Counted from the first letter of the stretch, positions 1-7,030 are shown. The stretch is DNA of 15,512 nucleotides from Desulfuromonadales bacterium (GCA_030630015.1 DAOVNV010000023.1:1-15512), one strand, 5' to 3'. The notes: generated by a model not told the origin, from the letters alone. Numbers and translations: made by a program.

Positions 1-8
1 AACCCAGC

Positions 9-953
9 TCAGTCCATTTCGGCAATGCATTGCTCCGCCATCGCCACAGCTTCACTGCTGCCGATAAAAACCGGTGCCCGGTCGTCAATTTTTTCCGGTC
101 GGATATCGAGAATTCGCCGGCGGCCATCAGAAGCGGCGCCACCGGCCTGCTCTATCAGATAGGCCATCGGGTTCAACTCGTAAAGCAGACGCAATTTCCC
201 TTCGGGTGCATTTTTCAGGTGAGGATACATGAACAGACCACTGCGTTTTATCAGAACCTGGTTGATATCCGGGACGAAGCCTCCGGAATAGCGTAGTTTG
301 GCCCCATTAGTCTCCAGGTATTGAGCAAACTTCTCGGTTCCAGCGGAATACTGGCTACGCTGGCCGCCCGGGGAATAAATCCTGGCTCGGCCTTCATCCA
401 TCCGGATATTTTCATAATTGAGAGTATATTCCATCAGGCTGTTCATACCGAATTCGTGAACACCATTACCCGTGGAATACACCAAAGTCGTGCGCGGCCC
501 GTACAATATATACATGGCAGCAACCTGCTCACGGCCGGGACGCATCAAGCTGCAGCCCCGGTAAATCGAGACAATCGTTCCGACAGCCAGGTTGACATCA
601 ACCAGGGAAGATCCGTCCAGGGGATCGAACGCAACCGAAAACTTTCCTTCACAATCCGGGTCGACCTCGACGATGTCATCACGCTCCTCAGACGCGATGT
701 TGGCAACAACACCAGAATGGGCCAGACGCTTGGTGATAATCCGGTCTGAGAGGACATCGAGGGCCAACTGTTCTTCCCCATAGAGATTGGATGTTCCGGC
801 CATGCCAAGGTCACCGGTACTGATCGCGTTGATGATATACTTGGATGCATCGGCAATCTCGCAGATCAGGCGGGTCAGGTCACGATCTTCGTCATGCTCC
901 CGGAGGTGGCGTCGCAGATCAATTTGCAAAGGGGTGGCTCCGATTTCAGACAT
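9..953 (-). CDS. fbp: Fructose-1,6-bisphosphatase, class I
   Basis: Hydrolyses fructose 1,6-bisphosphate to fructose 6-phosphate and phosphate in the cytosol, the committed step of gluconeogenesis. The 314-residue product has the usual bacterial class I length. It shows the metal-site acidic pair at SEE (88-90), the hallmark FDPLDGSS (109-116) followed by VDVNLAVGTIVSIY, and the C-terminal substrate/metal signature GKLRLLYELNPMAYLIEQAGG-like block at 252-272. The ATG at 953 is preceded by an AGGAG (complement of 962-966) with an 8-base spacer, so the start is secure. The gene is divergent from the small helical protein at 1158. The stop lies 8 bases from the window edge, so its downstream partner is not visible. 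All key residues are present and nothing suggests decay. Confidence 0.97.
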   Translation of the reverse strand: MSEIGATPLQIDLRRHLREHDEDRDLTRLICEIADASKYIINAISTGDLGMAGTSNLYGEEQLALDVLSDRIITKRLAHSGVVANIASEERDDIVEVDPDCEGKFSVAFDPLDGSSLVDVNLAVGTIVSIYRGCSLMRPGREQVAAMYILYGPRTTLVYSTGNGVHEFGMNSLMEYTLNYENIRMDEGRARIYSPGGQRSQYSAGTEKFAQYLETNGAKLRYSGGFVPDINQVLIKRSGLFMYPHLKNAPEGKLRLLYELNPMAYLIEQAGGAASDGRRRILDIRPEKIDDRAPVFIGSSEAVAMAEQCIAEMD

Positions 954-986
954 TTACACTTCTCCTGTTTCCGATTTTGTTGATAC

Positions 987-1000
987 CTGCCGTTCGGCAG
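987..1000. promoter_or_regulatory. Perfect palindrome at the fbp transcription start
   Basis: CTGCCG-TT-CGGCAG is a perfect inverted repeat with 6-base arms and a 2-base centre. It abuts the candidate -10 element of fbp and covers the predicted start of transcription, the position of a classical repressor operator. It could equally form a small hairpin at the 5' end of the mRNA. No regulator is identified. Confidence 0.4.
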
Positions 1001-1027
1001 TTTAGACTAAAAACCAGCCCTGGGCAA
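999..1027 (-). promoter_or_regulatory. Candidate sigma-70 promoter for fbp
   Basis: On the minus strand a TTGCCC (-35, complement of 1022-1027) is followed after 17 bases by TAAACT (-10, complement of 999-1004), each with 4 of 6 consensus matches. Transcription would begin near 992, about 40 bases before the fbp ATG. The call rests only on motif match and spacing. Confidence 0.4.
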
Positions 1028-1086
1028 GTATCAGCAACCTGAATCCGTGAGTATCCGATGGATCCTGGTTGGCTAGCCATACAGGC

Positions 1087-1114
1087 TTGACGATAAGATC
1101 AGAAATGATACTAT
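1087..1114 (+). promoter_or_regulatory. Candidate sigma-70 promoter for the helical protein gene
   Basis: TTGACG (1087-1092, 5 of 6 matches) and TACTAT (1109-1114, 4 of 6) are separated by 16 bases. The start of transcription would fall around 1121, about 37 bases before the ATG at 1158. The overlapping CTATAA at 1111-1116 is an alternative -10 with an 18-base spacer. Confidence 0.4.
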
Positions 1115-1157
1115 AAACACACAGGATTATTGATAGTTCCCGACATTGGAGGTAGTC

Positions 1158-1592
1158 ATGACGGAAAAGGACAAAATAGAAGAACAGGAGCCACAGGAAA
1201 AACCCGAAGCTACCGCACGACCTGATGAAGAAACTGGTCAACAGGAAGAGCATGATCGGTTGAAGGAAACCACAGAAAAGATCTGGGGCAGCACCAAAAG
1301 CGCCTGGAATACGGCAACCTTCAAGGCAAACCAGTACAAACGCCTGGTCCAGAAAAAAATTGATCTGTCGGCTCTCCACAAAAAGATCGGGGTCGCTCAC
1401 GCCGATCTTGGCAAATTGATCGACGACCTGCGGGAAGTTGGGAAAAAGGGCATTATGACCCAGCCTGAAGTCAAGGAGATGTTCCAGAACATTGACAGTC
1501 TCAAGGCCTCTGCGGCAGCCCTCGAAGAGGAAATTGAAAATATCAAGGAGGCTCCCACCCCGGAAGCTCCTGATATAGAAAAGGGTGAATAA
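1158..1592 (+). CDS. Small charged helical (coiled-coil) protein of unknown function
   Basis: I do not recognise a named family. The 144-residue product has no signal peptide or membrane segment and should be cytoplasmic. Residues 1-40 are a low-complexity Glu/Lys/Gln/Pro-rich, probably disordered tail. Residues 41-130 are predicted to be helical, with a conserved-looking core (IWGSTKSAWNTATFKANQY, 42-60) and heptad-like patterns at 63-92 and 103-130. The C-terminus is again Pro/Glu-rich. The start is the ATG at 1158, because GGAGG at 1148-1152 sits 5 bases ahead; a TTG at 1146 in the same frame would overlap that site. It is a single-gene unit with its own candidate promoter and a terminator at 1760-1784, and the stretch between stop and terminator is highly structured. 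A role as scaffold or stress protein would be a guess. Confidence 0.85.
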   Translation: MTEKDKIEEQEPQEKPEATARPDEETGQQEEHDRLKETTEKIWGSTKSAWNTATFKANQYKRLVQKKIDLSALHKKIGVAHADLGKLIDDLREVGKKGIMTQPEVKEMFQNIDSLKASAAALEEEIENIKEAPTPEAPDIEKGE

Positions 1593-1598
1593 GGGTAT

Positions 1599-1723
1599 CT
1601 ATTCAGCTGTCTGACTAACCGCACAGCATGTGGGCTATAGCTGTTGCTTGCGGGAAGTTAAGTGACAACATTGGACGCAGGCAATGGCTGTAGACCACAT
1701 GCCCTCGATGAAAGGCTGAATAG
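1599..1723 (+). ncRNA. Candidate structured RNA (long imperfect hairpin)
   Basis: A non-coding stretch after the helical-protein gene folds on paper into one long hairpin. The outer stem is CTATTCAGC (1599-1607) with GCTGAATAG (1715-1723). After an internal loop, GCATGTGG (1626-1633) pairs with CCACATGC (1695-1702). After a single G/A mismatch, 1635-1652 pairs with 1676-1693 in 18 continuous pairs including a few G-U. The terminal loop is 1653-1675. An intrinsic terminator follows at 1760-1784. It may be a processed 3' UTR RNA, an independent small RNA, or a palindromic mobile-element remnant; the sequence alone does not decide. The strand is taken from the terminator. Confidence 0.45.
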
Positions 1724-1759
1724 TTACGAATACGGTTGCTCCGAATAACCAGACACAGG

Positions 1760-1790
1760 AAGGGCTGACATAACGTCAGCCCTTTTCTTC
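1760..1790 (+). terminator. Rho-independent terminator
   Basis: AAGGGCTGAC (1760-1769) and GTCAGCCCTT (1775-1784) form a perfect 10-base stem with a 5-base loop, followed by TTCTTC. It ends the transcript of the helical-protein gene together with the folded stretch before it. The T-rich side lies on the plus strand. Confidence 0.85.
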
Positions 1791-1818
1791 AACCATTATC
1801 CGGGTATTTTTCTGCAAA

Positions 1819-2655
1819 TCAATCAGATTTGAAGACATTTTCCCTGCTGGTCTCTTCCTTTGCCAACTTCTCCTGTCGTAGGTCATCAAGGGTCACCCCC
1901 TGCTCATCACACCACAGGCGGGTTGCACCGATCACGGCGAGCGGTATGCAGAAAAACTGGAAAAACGGGATAGCCAGTACCGCCATGACACCGCAGCCGA
2001 ACCCTAGCATGAGGAATTTACGCGAGAAGATAAAACGGCGCTGGTCGTTAAAAAACTGGCGTTTGCGCACCATGACAAAACTGAGATATTCGACGCACAG
2101 GAAAAACAGGGTCAGAGAAATTGCCAGCACCGTATAGATGGCATTGCCGATGCCCGGCAGCAGGTTAAGCGGCAGGATCAGGATCATCACCACAACAAAA
2201 ACCCACATCTTCCGCGCTTCCATCAGGACAGTTTTCCAGGCATCACTGAGAAACTGACGCAACGAGAAGCTTTCATCAATATTGCGACCGGCTAGCAAGG
2301 CCTCCGTGCGCTCGGAAAGCAGATCGTTGAAAGGTGAGGCAACCAGGTTGCCAACCACCGTAAAAGTGAAAAACACCAGGACGGAAGTCAGCAGGACTGC
2401 AACCACCCAGAGGAACCAGTGAAGCAGCGTCCAGTACCAAGCCTCTCCTTGCGGGATATACTCGACAACCGTGCTCCCGAAAAATTCAAGCCCGAGATAA
2501 ACCGCTCCTGTAAAAACAGCAAGATTGATCAGGAACGGGATCAGGATATAGAGGATCAGACGAGGTTTGCTGCGCAACAGCAACAGGCTGCGGAAAGGAC
2601 AGAAAAATCCTCGGCCAAAATTGCCAAGTGGGCTTTTATTGATCAGATTGTCCAT
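1819..2655 (-). CDS. CysZ/EI24-family integral membrane protein
   Basis: A 278-residue inner-membrane protein of the EI24 (CysZ, DUF540) family, whose best-known member imports sulfate; the substrate here is not shown. Hydrophobic segments lie around 33-57, 76-104, 150-168, 172-195 and 214-245. The family motif ASPFNDLLSE is present at 106-115, with the conserved WCDEQ-type tail after the last segment (248-252). The N-terminus is set at the ATG at 2655, which has an AGGGAG (complement of 2662-2667) 6 bases upstream; the frame stays open to 2736 but that extension is Cys-rich, unlike the family and has no ribosome site. There are no cysteine-biosynthesis genes nearby, so the name cysZ is not assigned. 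The gene is divergent from amt. Confidence 0.85.
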   Translation of the reverse strand: MDNLINKSPLGNFGRGFFCPFRSLLLLRSKPRLILYILIPFLINLAVFTGAVYLGLEFFGSTVVEYIPQGEAWYWTLLHWFLWVVAVLLTSVLVFFTFTVVGNLVASPFNDLLSERTEALLAGRNIDESFSLRQFLSDAWKTVLMEARKMWVFVVVMILILPLNLLPGIGNAIYTVLAISLTLFFLCVEYLSFVMVRKRQFFNDQRRFIFSRKFLMLGFGCGVMAVLAIPFFQFFCIPLAVIGATRLWCDEQGVTLDDLRQEKLAKEETSRENVFKSD

Positions 2656-2801
2656 ATATAACTCCCTAGCACATGATTTTTCACAAGGATACTCGACATA
2701 TCCTGGCGTATCAACTTGAAACAGAGGACAAACCATCCGAAGCCGATGATTATGCGCCGGCCCACTTTCTCGGGTTCCTGCCTATTTTGCAACCTCACAA
2801 C

Positions 2802-2818
2802 TGCCTTAAATTTAGGCA
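2802..2818. promoter_or_regulatory. Palindrome TGCCTTAAATTTAGGCA, possible operator
   Basis: The 17-base site has arms TGCCT/AGGCA and inner AA/TT, with a single mismatched pair at positions 6 and 12. Its AT-rich centre and length fit a dimeric regulator site. It lies in the divergent region between the CysZ-like gene and amt and could serve either. No regulator is identified. Confidence 0.35.
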
Positions 2819-2878
2819 ATCATCTCACCTTCCAAAGCAAAAAATCAATTAACTAGCTGTATTTACTTAATATTAAAT

Positions 2879-2895
2879 TCGGCACAAGAGTTGTA
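2879..2895 (+). promoter_or_regulatory. Possible sigma-54 (-24/-12) promoter for amt
   Basis: TCGGCACAAGAGTTGTA matches the sigma-54 pattern TGGCAC-N5-TTGC with GG (2881-2882) and the -12 dinucleotide spaced by exactly 10 bases. The -12 GC is GT here and one flanking base differs. Sigma-54 control is known for ammonium transporter genes in many proteobacteria, which raises the prior. No clear NtrC site (TGCAC-N7-GTGCA) was seen upstream. Confidence 0.4.
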
Positions 2896-2925
2896 TTAAG
2901 CATGCATGCTAAAGCAATGACGCCC

Positions 2926-2940
2926 AGGAGACTGTCGGAC
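2926..2940 (+). repeat. 15-base repeat, copy in the amt leader
   Basis: AGGAGACTGTCGGAC, identical to the complement of 9260-9274. A shorter related block GGAGCCTGTC follows at 2967-2976. Confidence 0.6.
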
Positions 2941-2981
2941 TATTCTTTGCTTCGGCCCGTGTGTACGGAGCCTGTCATAGT

Positions 2982-3009
2982 GGGGGATGTAAATAGCCCG
3001 ACATCCTCC
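2982..3009 (+). promoter_or_regulatory. Hairpin in the amt leader
   Basis: GGGGGATGT (2982-2990) can pair with ACATCCTCC (3001-3009), 9 pairs with one G-U, around a 10-base loop. It ends 16 bases before the AGGGAG ribosome site (3026-3031). No T-run follows, so it is not an intrinsic terminator; a role in mRNA stability or translation is possible. Confidence 0.35.
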
Positions 3010-3040
3010 CAGCACAAACCACAACAGGGAGATTGTGACC

Positions 3041-4258
3041 ATGGATTCCGCTGTTCAGTCTTTAACCCATTCAGGCGATGTTCTTTTTCTCATGCTCGGT
3101 GCCGTGATGGTCTTCGCCATGCACGCCGGGTTTGCCTTCCTGGAAGTTGGAACCGTCCGCACAAAAAATCAAACCAATGCGTTGGTCAAAATTCTGACCG
3201 ACTGGTCAGTCTCCACGGTGATGTATTTCGCTATCGGCTATCCAATTGCTTACGGAGTCAACTTTTTCGGCTCAGCGGAAAGCCTGATTGCCGGCAATCA
3301 GGGTTACGAATTGGTCCGCTTTTTCTTCCTGCTCTGCTTTGCCGCCTGCATCCCGGCCATTATTTCCGGCGGGATTGCCGAACGGACCCGTTTCTGGCCG
3401 CAGGTTCTGGCTGGAGCCGTATTCGCCGGGATCACTTATCCGTTTTTTGAATCACTCATCTGGGGTAAAAACAGCGCCGTTCTGCAGGACTGGCTTGGGA
3501 AAAACCTGGGCGCCCCTTTCCATGATTTTGCTGGCAGCGTCGTTGTCCATTCCATGGGCGGTTGGCTGGCACTGCCGGCCATGCTTCTGCTTGGCCCCCG
3601 GATGGGGCGCTGGGTCCGTGGCAAGAGCCATGCAATTCCGATCAGCAATATCCCTTTCCTGGCCCTGGGCAGTTGGATTCTGGCGGTCGGCTGGTTCGGC
3701 TTCAACGTGATGAGCGCCCAGAACCTGTCGGGCATTTCCGGCCTGGTCGCCGTCAACTCCCTGCTTGCCATGGTCGGGGGCGTCCTGTTTGCCGTTATCT
3801 CAACAAAATGCGATCCCGGCTTCGCTCACAACGGCGCCCTGGCCGGCCTGATTGCCATCTGTGCCGGCTCGGACCTGGTCCATCCCATCGCTGCGTTCTT
3901 CATCGGCGGCATCGCATCGATGATTTTTGTCTACGGATTCCAGTGGGAACAGGAAAAACTCAAGATCGATGATGTTCTCGGTGTCTGGCCTTTGCACGGC
4001 ATGATCGGTACCTGGGGCGGCATCTCGGCCGGAATCTTCGGTTACGAAGCCCTGGGCGGCCTGGGAGGCGTCTCATTCATGTCGCAGTTGGCCGGCAGTC
4101 TATTCGCCATCGTCTACGCTCTGGCCACCGGCTTCCTGGTCTACGTGATCATCGTCAAAGGGATCGGCTTCCGCCTGGACGACGAAGAGGAGTTCCGTGG
4201 ATCAGACCTTTCGATTCACCAGATCACGGCTTACCCGGAAGAGAAGGTCTCTCGATAG
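3041..4258 (+). CDS. amt: Ammonium transporter, Amt/MEP/Rh family
   Basis: Trimeric inner-membrane channel carrying ammonium into the cell for nitrogen assimilation. The 405-residue product has the expected length and about 11 hydrophobic segments. It keeps the ammonium-site Asp in HDFAGSVVVHSMGG (D162) and the twin pore histidines H170 and H319 (in WPLHGMIGTWGG). The cytoplasmic tail (376-405) is the PII-binding region of the family, but the usual LDVxxHGExAY is SDLSIHQITAY here. The start is the ATG at 3041, 9 bases after AGGGAG (3026-3031); an in-frame GTG at 3035 is too close to that site. No glnK lies next to it, unlike many bacteria. A possible sigma-54 promoter and a leader hairpin lie upstream. 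It is convergent with the diguanylate cyclase gene. Confidence 0.96.
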   Translation: MDSAVQSLTHSGDVLFLMLGAVMVFAMHAGFAFLEVGTVRTKNQTNALVKILTDWSVSTVMYFAIGYPIAYGVNFFGSAESLIAGNQGYELVRFFFLLCFAACIPAIISGGIAERTRFWPQVLAGAVFAGITYPFFESLIWGKNSAVLQDWLGKNLGAPFHDFAGSVVVHSMGGWLALPAMLLLGPRMGRWVRGKSHAIPISNIPFLALGSWILAVGWFGFNVMSAQNLSGISGLVAVNSLLAMVGGVLFAVISTKCDPGFAHNGALAGLIAICAGSDLVHPIAAFFIGGIASMIFVYGFQWEQEKLKIDDVLGVWPLHGMIGTWGGISAGIFGYEALGGLGGVSFMSQLAGSLFAIVYALATGFLVYVIIVKGIGFRLDDEEEFRGSDLSIHQITAYPEEKVSR

Positions 4259-4267
4259 CAATCAAGG

Positions 4268-4294
4268 TACGAGGAACGAGGTACGCAGGACGAG
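4268..4294. repeat. Short degenerate 7-base tandem repeat
   Basis: TACGAGG, AACGAGG, TACGCAGG and ACGAG follow each other between the converging amt and diguanylate cyclase genes. It is a low-complexity tract of about four imperfect units with no spacers. Function unknown. No convincing intrinsic terminator was found in 4259-4393. Confidence 0.5.
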
Positions 4295-4393
4295 AAAGGT
4301 ATAATCCTCGAGTACAAAAGATTTGTTTTTCGCGTTCCGCGCTTGTCACGCCATAGCCTTGGCGACGGCGGGTCGCTCGCCTCTCGCCACTGC

Positions 4394-5593
4394 TTAACAG
4401 CAGACCCGGTTGCGCCCACCTTTCTTTGCCCGGTAGAGGGCCTGGTCAGCGGCCTTGATCACCTGGGGAGTTTCGCTGTTTTTTTCGCTCCGTTCGGCAA
4501 CCCCTATGCTGGCCGTCACCTGCAGTTTTTTACCGACAGGCTTCTGCCTTGAAACCTTTTCCGGTTTCTTCCTGGGTCGATTGCGGCCGCGCAGCACGAA
4601 ACTTGACCGCGCAATCCTTTCACGCAGTTCCTCAAGGTGCGGCAAGGTCTCCTCGACCGTTTTCCCAGGGAAAATGACCGCAAACTCCTCGCCGCCATAA
4701 CGAAAAACCCGCCCTCCTCCAGTCACTTGCCGCAAGCAGGATGCAACCATACACAGCACCTGGTCTCCGACATCATGCCCGTGTTTATCATTGACCTTCT
4801 TGAAATGGTCGATATCCACCATCGCCACGGTGAATTTACGACCGAGTTTCATCAGGTGTTCATTCATTGCACGGCGGGCCGGCAGACCGGTCAATTCATC
4901 GTTGAACGCCATGGAAAAGGTTGTCTCAACTACGGCAATCAGCAAGATGAAAATCGTGGTTGAAAACCAAAAAGTCATCATCTGTGGCATGCAGAACGCA
5001 AGCACAGCTGCAATCAATCCCCAGAACAGTCCGCCTTCCATTGGCTTCGCAACGAAAGAATATCTGAATAACAGCACCAATCCGCAGAGCAAGCTGATTG
5101 CCAGAGCGGGCTGTTCCAGGGGCACCTGACTCAGTAAGGGCCATTTGACGATCGACCAGTTCAGCCAGCCGACAACCTGCTCCGCGTTCCAATGGAACAG
5201 CCACCAGACTCCGAAACACTGCCCCCCCAGCCACCCGATGCGCAGCAGGGCGATCCAGGTCAGCAAGCCGCGCTCTCTCCAGAACCCGATAAACGCCAGG
5301 TTTAAAGGCACCAGAAAGGCCGCCGCCTGGTAAATAAACTCTTTCATCGGAAGATACGGACGAAGGGAAATCGACCATTCACAGGCTGCCAGGATCAGGA
5401 TCACAAAAATGAGACGGCTACGGTTGAAGCGCCAACCGAGCAGCAGGCCTGCCCCGGCGGCCAGCCAGGGGTAGAATGGCAGAAAAGGCTGTATGGCCGA
5501 AGGAAAACCCGTCTTGAAAACTAGAAAGCAGGCGCCGCCGAACAACAGACCTGAAGGGATCAGGAATTTAAGAAAGACACGTGAGAAAAGCAT
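4394..5593 (-). CDS. Membrane-anchored diguanylate cyclase (GGDEF domain)
   Basis: Makes cyclic di-GMP from two GTP at the inner membrane. Residues 1-225 of 399 hold about seven to eight hydrophobic segments, a sensory or anchoring part I cannot match to a named domain. The GGDEF domain follows (228-399): DELTGLPARR (232-241), metal Asp D260 in MVDIDHFKKVND, HGHDVGD (271-277) and an intact active loop GGEEF (300-304), so it should be catalytic. The inhibitory I-site RxxD expected at 291-294 reads TGGG, so product inhibition through that site is absent. A very basic insert (about 335-357, rich in Arg/Lys) sits before the conserved TASIGVA. The ATG at 5593 has only a weak AGGG upstream. It lies 113 bases after the M23 peptidase gene. 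Confidence 0.93.
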   Translation of the reverse strand: MLFSRVFLKFLIPSGLLFGGACFLVFKTGFPSAIQPFLPFYPWLAAGAGLLLGWRFNRSRLIFVILILAACEWSISLRPYLPMKEFIYQAAAFLVPLNLAFIGFWRERGLLTWIALLRIGWLGGQCFGVWWLFHWNAEQVVGWLNWSIVKWPLLSQVPLEQPALAISLLCGLVLLFRYSFVAKPMEGGLFWGLIAAVLAFCMPQMMTFWFSTTIFILLIAVVETTFSMAFNDELTGLPARRAMNEHLMKLGRKFTVAMVDIDHFKKVNDKHGHDVGDQVLCMVASCLRQVTGGGRVFRYGGEEFAVIFPGKTVEETLPHLEELRERIARSSFVLRGRNRPRKKPEKVSRQKPVGKKLQVTASIGVAERSEKNSETPQVIKAADQALYRAKKGGRNRVCC

Positions 5594-5662
5594 GAAGACA
5601 AACCACCCTGGAAAACGTCAAAGGGTCATGTCCAACTTGTAAGAAATTGTCGCACAACCATT

Positions 5663-5679
5663 AAATGAACAGATCATTT
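5663..5679. repeat. Short inverted repeat upstream of the diguanylate cyclase gene
   Basis: AAATGA (5663-5668) and TCATTT (5674-5679) flank a 5-base centre in the 113-base gap between the M23 peptidase and diguanylate cyclase genes. Arms are only 6 bases and AT-rich, so it may be chance; an operator role is possible. Confidence 0.25.
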
Positions 5680-5706
5680 CAGGAGGCTTGCACGGGCCTG
5701 GGCCTT

Positions 5707-6978
5707 CTATTCTCCCGCCTTGAAGTCGTTGTAGATGTCGTCGATCCTGGTCTGCAGCCAGGCCTGATCGAACCACTCGACCGGTTCGACGGGGACACCG
5801 CAAACATAGGTGGCATAGTGGAGATGATCCCCCCCGGCCATGCCGGTTTTGCCAGAGCGGCCGATAGCCTGCCCCTTGGCAACATTCGTGCCCGGGCTGA
5901 CGTCCATCTGCGACAAATGGGCATACAAGGTAAAAATGTGTCCACCGTGATCGACGATGATGCAGTTGCCGTAAATCCCGACATAGTCAGCTAAGATCAC
6001 CACTCCGTCATTGGCGGCCTTGATCGGCATCTTCGCGAGACCGGCAATATCAATACCGTAGTGGGTCTGGTGGTCGATCACTTCGTTGTCGAGCAGGTAG
6101 GTGCGAGGTTCGGCAAATTGTGCCTTGGGTGCGCCAAGGTTGCGGTAAAAGGCCCCTTTCCATCTGGGCTCGAGACTCGGAGCCGCCGCTGTCACCGCTT
6201 TGATCTTGGCCCGGTTCTCGGCGCGCATGGTCCTGTTCATCTCCAGGAAGGTCTCCTTGCCTGCGCCCTCCTTGTTGAGCATCTCCAGGGATTTCTTCTC
6301 GATAAACGAGTGGGGGATGTTCAGGGTATCCGGTTTAAAGCTGCGATCCTTGGTGACGGTCCCGACCAGCAAACGACGAATATTGCCGGCAAGGTCTTCA
6401 ATCTCGACCATCGGTTTGAAATCGGCCACTTCGACATCATGAGGGTGGGCAAAGGTGGCAAAATGGCGCGTACCCTCTGCGTTGCTGATAAAACGGAATT
6501 GGTGCTCACCGACAGTCAAGCGGATATTTGTTTCGCGCTCGGCCGTCGAGACAAACACCGCCGCGCCTCCCCCGCGCTGCATGTAGCGGGTCGCCGATTC
6601 CAACACGGCCCTGGGCGGAACCTTGTCGAGAGTGTAACTCCTGCACTGACTTTCACGGTTGGGGGAAAAGCGATCCGCGTCTGCAACCTCAACACAGACT
6701 TCATGTTCACCATCGGCAAGTGCCGACAGATCGACCGTTAGCTCATAGGAGGTCGAGCCGGCAGCGTCGCTGCAGGATTTACGATCAATCTTACCGTCCA
6801 GGTAGTAGCAGACCTCGCCGAGCCCGCGATTATCGCTCGCCATGGCGACTACGCCATGATTGACGTATGTTGCTTCGGTCAGTTTGATGGTCGGTGGCTG
6901 CCAGTCTCTAGAGAGTGCCAAGAGGGCCGCGCCAGCGATCAGACCTAAAACGAGGATCAATAGTAATATTTTTTTCAT
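5707..6978 (-). CDS. M23 family (LytM-type) peptidase, exported or membrane-anchored
   Basis: A cell-wall zinc endopeptidase, or a regulator of one, in the periplasm. The 423-residue product begins with a basic-hydrophobic signal or anchor (KKILLLILVLGLIAGAALLAL, residues 2-22). Residues 25-120 look like an Ig-like beta domain with paired cysteines. A charged helical linker lies at about 225-262. The C-terminal M23 domain (about 300-402) has all zinc ligands: H306 and D310 in HYGID, and H385/H387 in DHLHY, plus the YAH motif (H354), so it is predicted to be active. The ATG at 6978 follows AGGAG with an 8-base spacer. A candidate promoter, an overlapping palindrome and a terminator-like hairpin precede it (7031-7130), suggesting it is separately regulated. 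Confidence 0.93.
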   Translation of the reverse strand: MKKILLLILVLGLIAGAALLALSRDWQPPTIKLTEATYVNHGVVAMASDNRGLGEVCYYLDGKIDRKSCSDAAGSTSYELTVDLSALADGEHEVCVEVADADRFSPNRESQCRSYTLDKVPPRAVLESATRYMQRGGGAAVFVSTAERETNIRLTVGEHQFRFISNAEGTRHFATFAHPHDVEVADFKPMVEIEDLAGNIRRLLVGTVTKDRSFKPDTLNIPHSFIEKKSLEMLNKEGAGKETFLEMNRTMRAENRAKIKAVTAAAPSLEPRWKGAFYRNLGAPKAQFAEPRTYLLDNEVIDHQTHYGIDIAGLAKMPIKAANDGVVILADYVGIYGNCIIVDHGGHIFTLYAHLSQMDVSPGTNVAKGQAIGRSGKTGMAGGDHLHYATYVCGVPVEPVEWFDQAWLQTRIDDIYNDFKAGE

Positions 6979-7030
6979 GCCGTAAGCTCCTATACGGGTT
7001 CAGGATATCTGGCCAGAAGACCAAGACCTG

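Larger units (their letters stand above)
2656..3040. other. 385-base divergent intergenic region (CysZ-like / amt)
   Basis: No plausible gene is seen here; a frame open from 2902 to 3450 is mostly antisense-like shadow coding inside amt. The region holds a near-perfect palindrome (2802-2818), an AT-rich block (about 2840-2880), a possible sigma-54 promoter (2879-2895), a 15-base sequence repeated at 9260-9274 (2926-2940), a related GGAGCCTGTC at 2967-2976, and a leader hairpin (2982-3009). Confidence 0.7.

Noticed and set aside
30..749. Open frames opposite fbp on the plus strand
   Set aside because: They read antisense to a fully conserved enzyme, have no ribosome site and show no recognisable domain; fbp explains the coding signal.
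1599..1723. Integron attC site
   Set aside because: A lone GTTAAGT matches the core pattern but there is no matching inverse core at the other end and no integrase or cassette arrangement.
2656..2736. Longer N-terminus for the CysZ-like protein
   Set aside because: The extension is unlike the family and has no ribosome site, whereas the ATG at 2655 has an AGGGAG at proper spacing.
4268..4294. Possible CRISPR or regulatory array
   Set aside because: Units are about 7 bases, degenerate and without spacers, so it is simply a short low-complexity repeat.
4349..4364. Hairpin CGCCA/TGGCG between amt and the diguanylate cyclase gene as terminator
   Set aside because: The stem has only 5 pairs and no T-run on either strand follows it.
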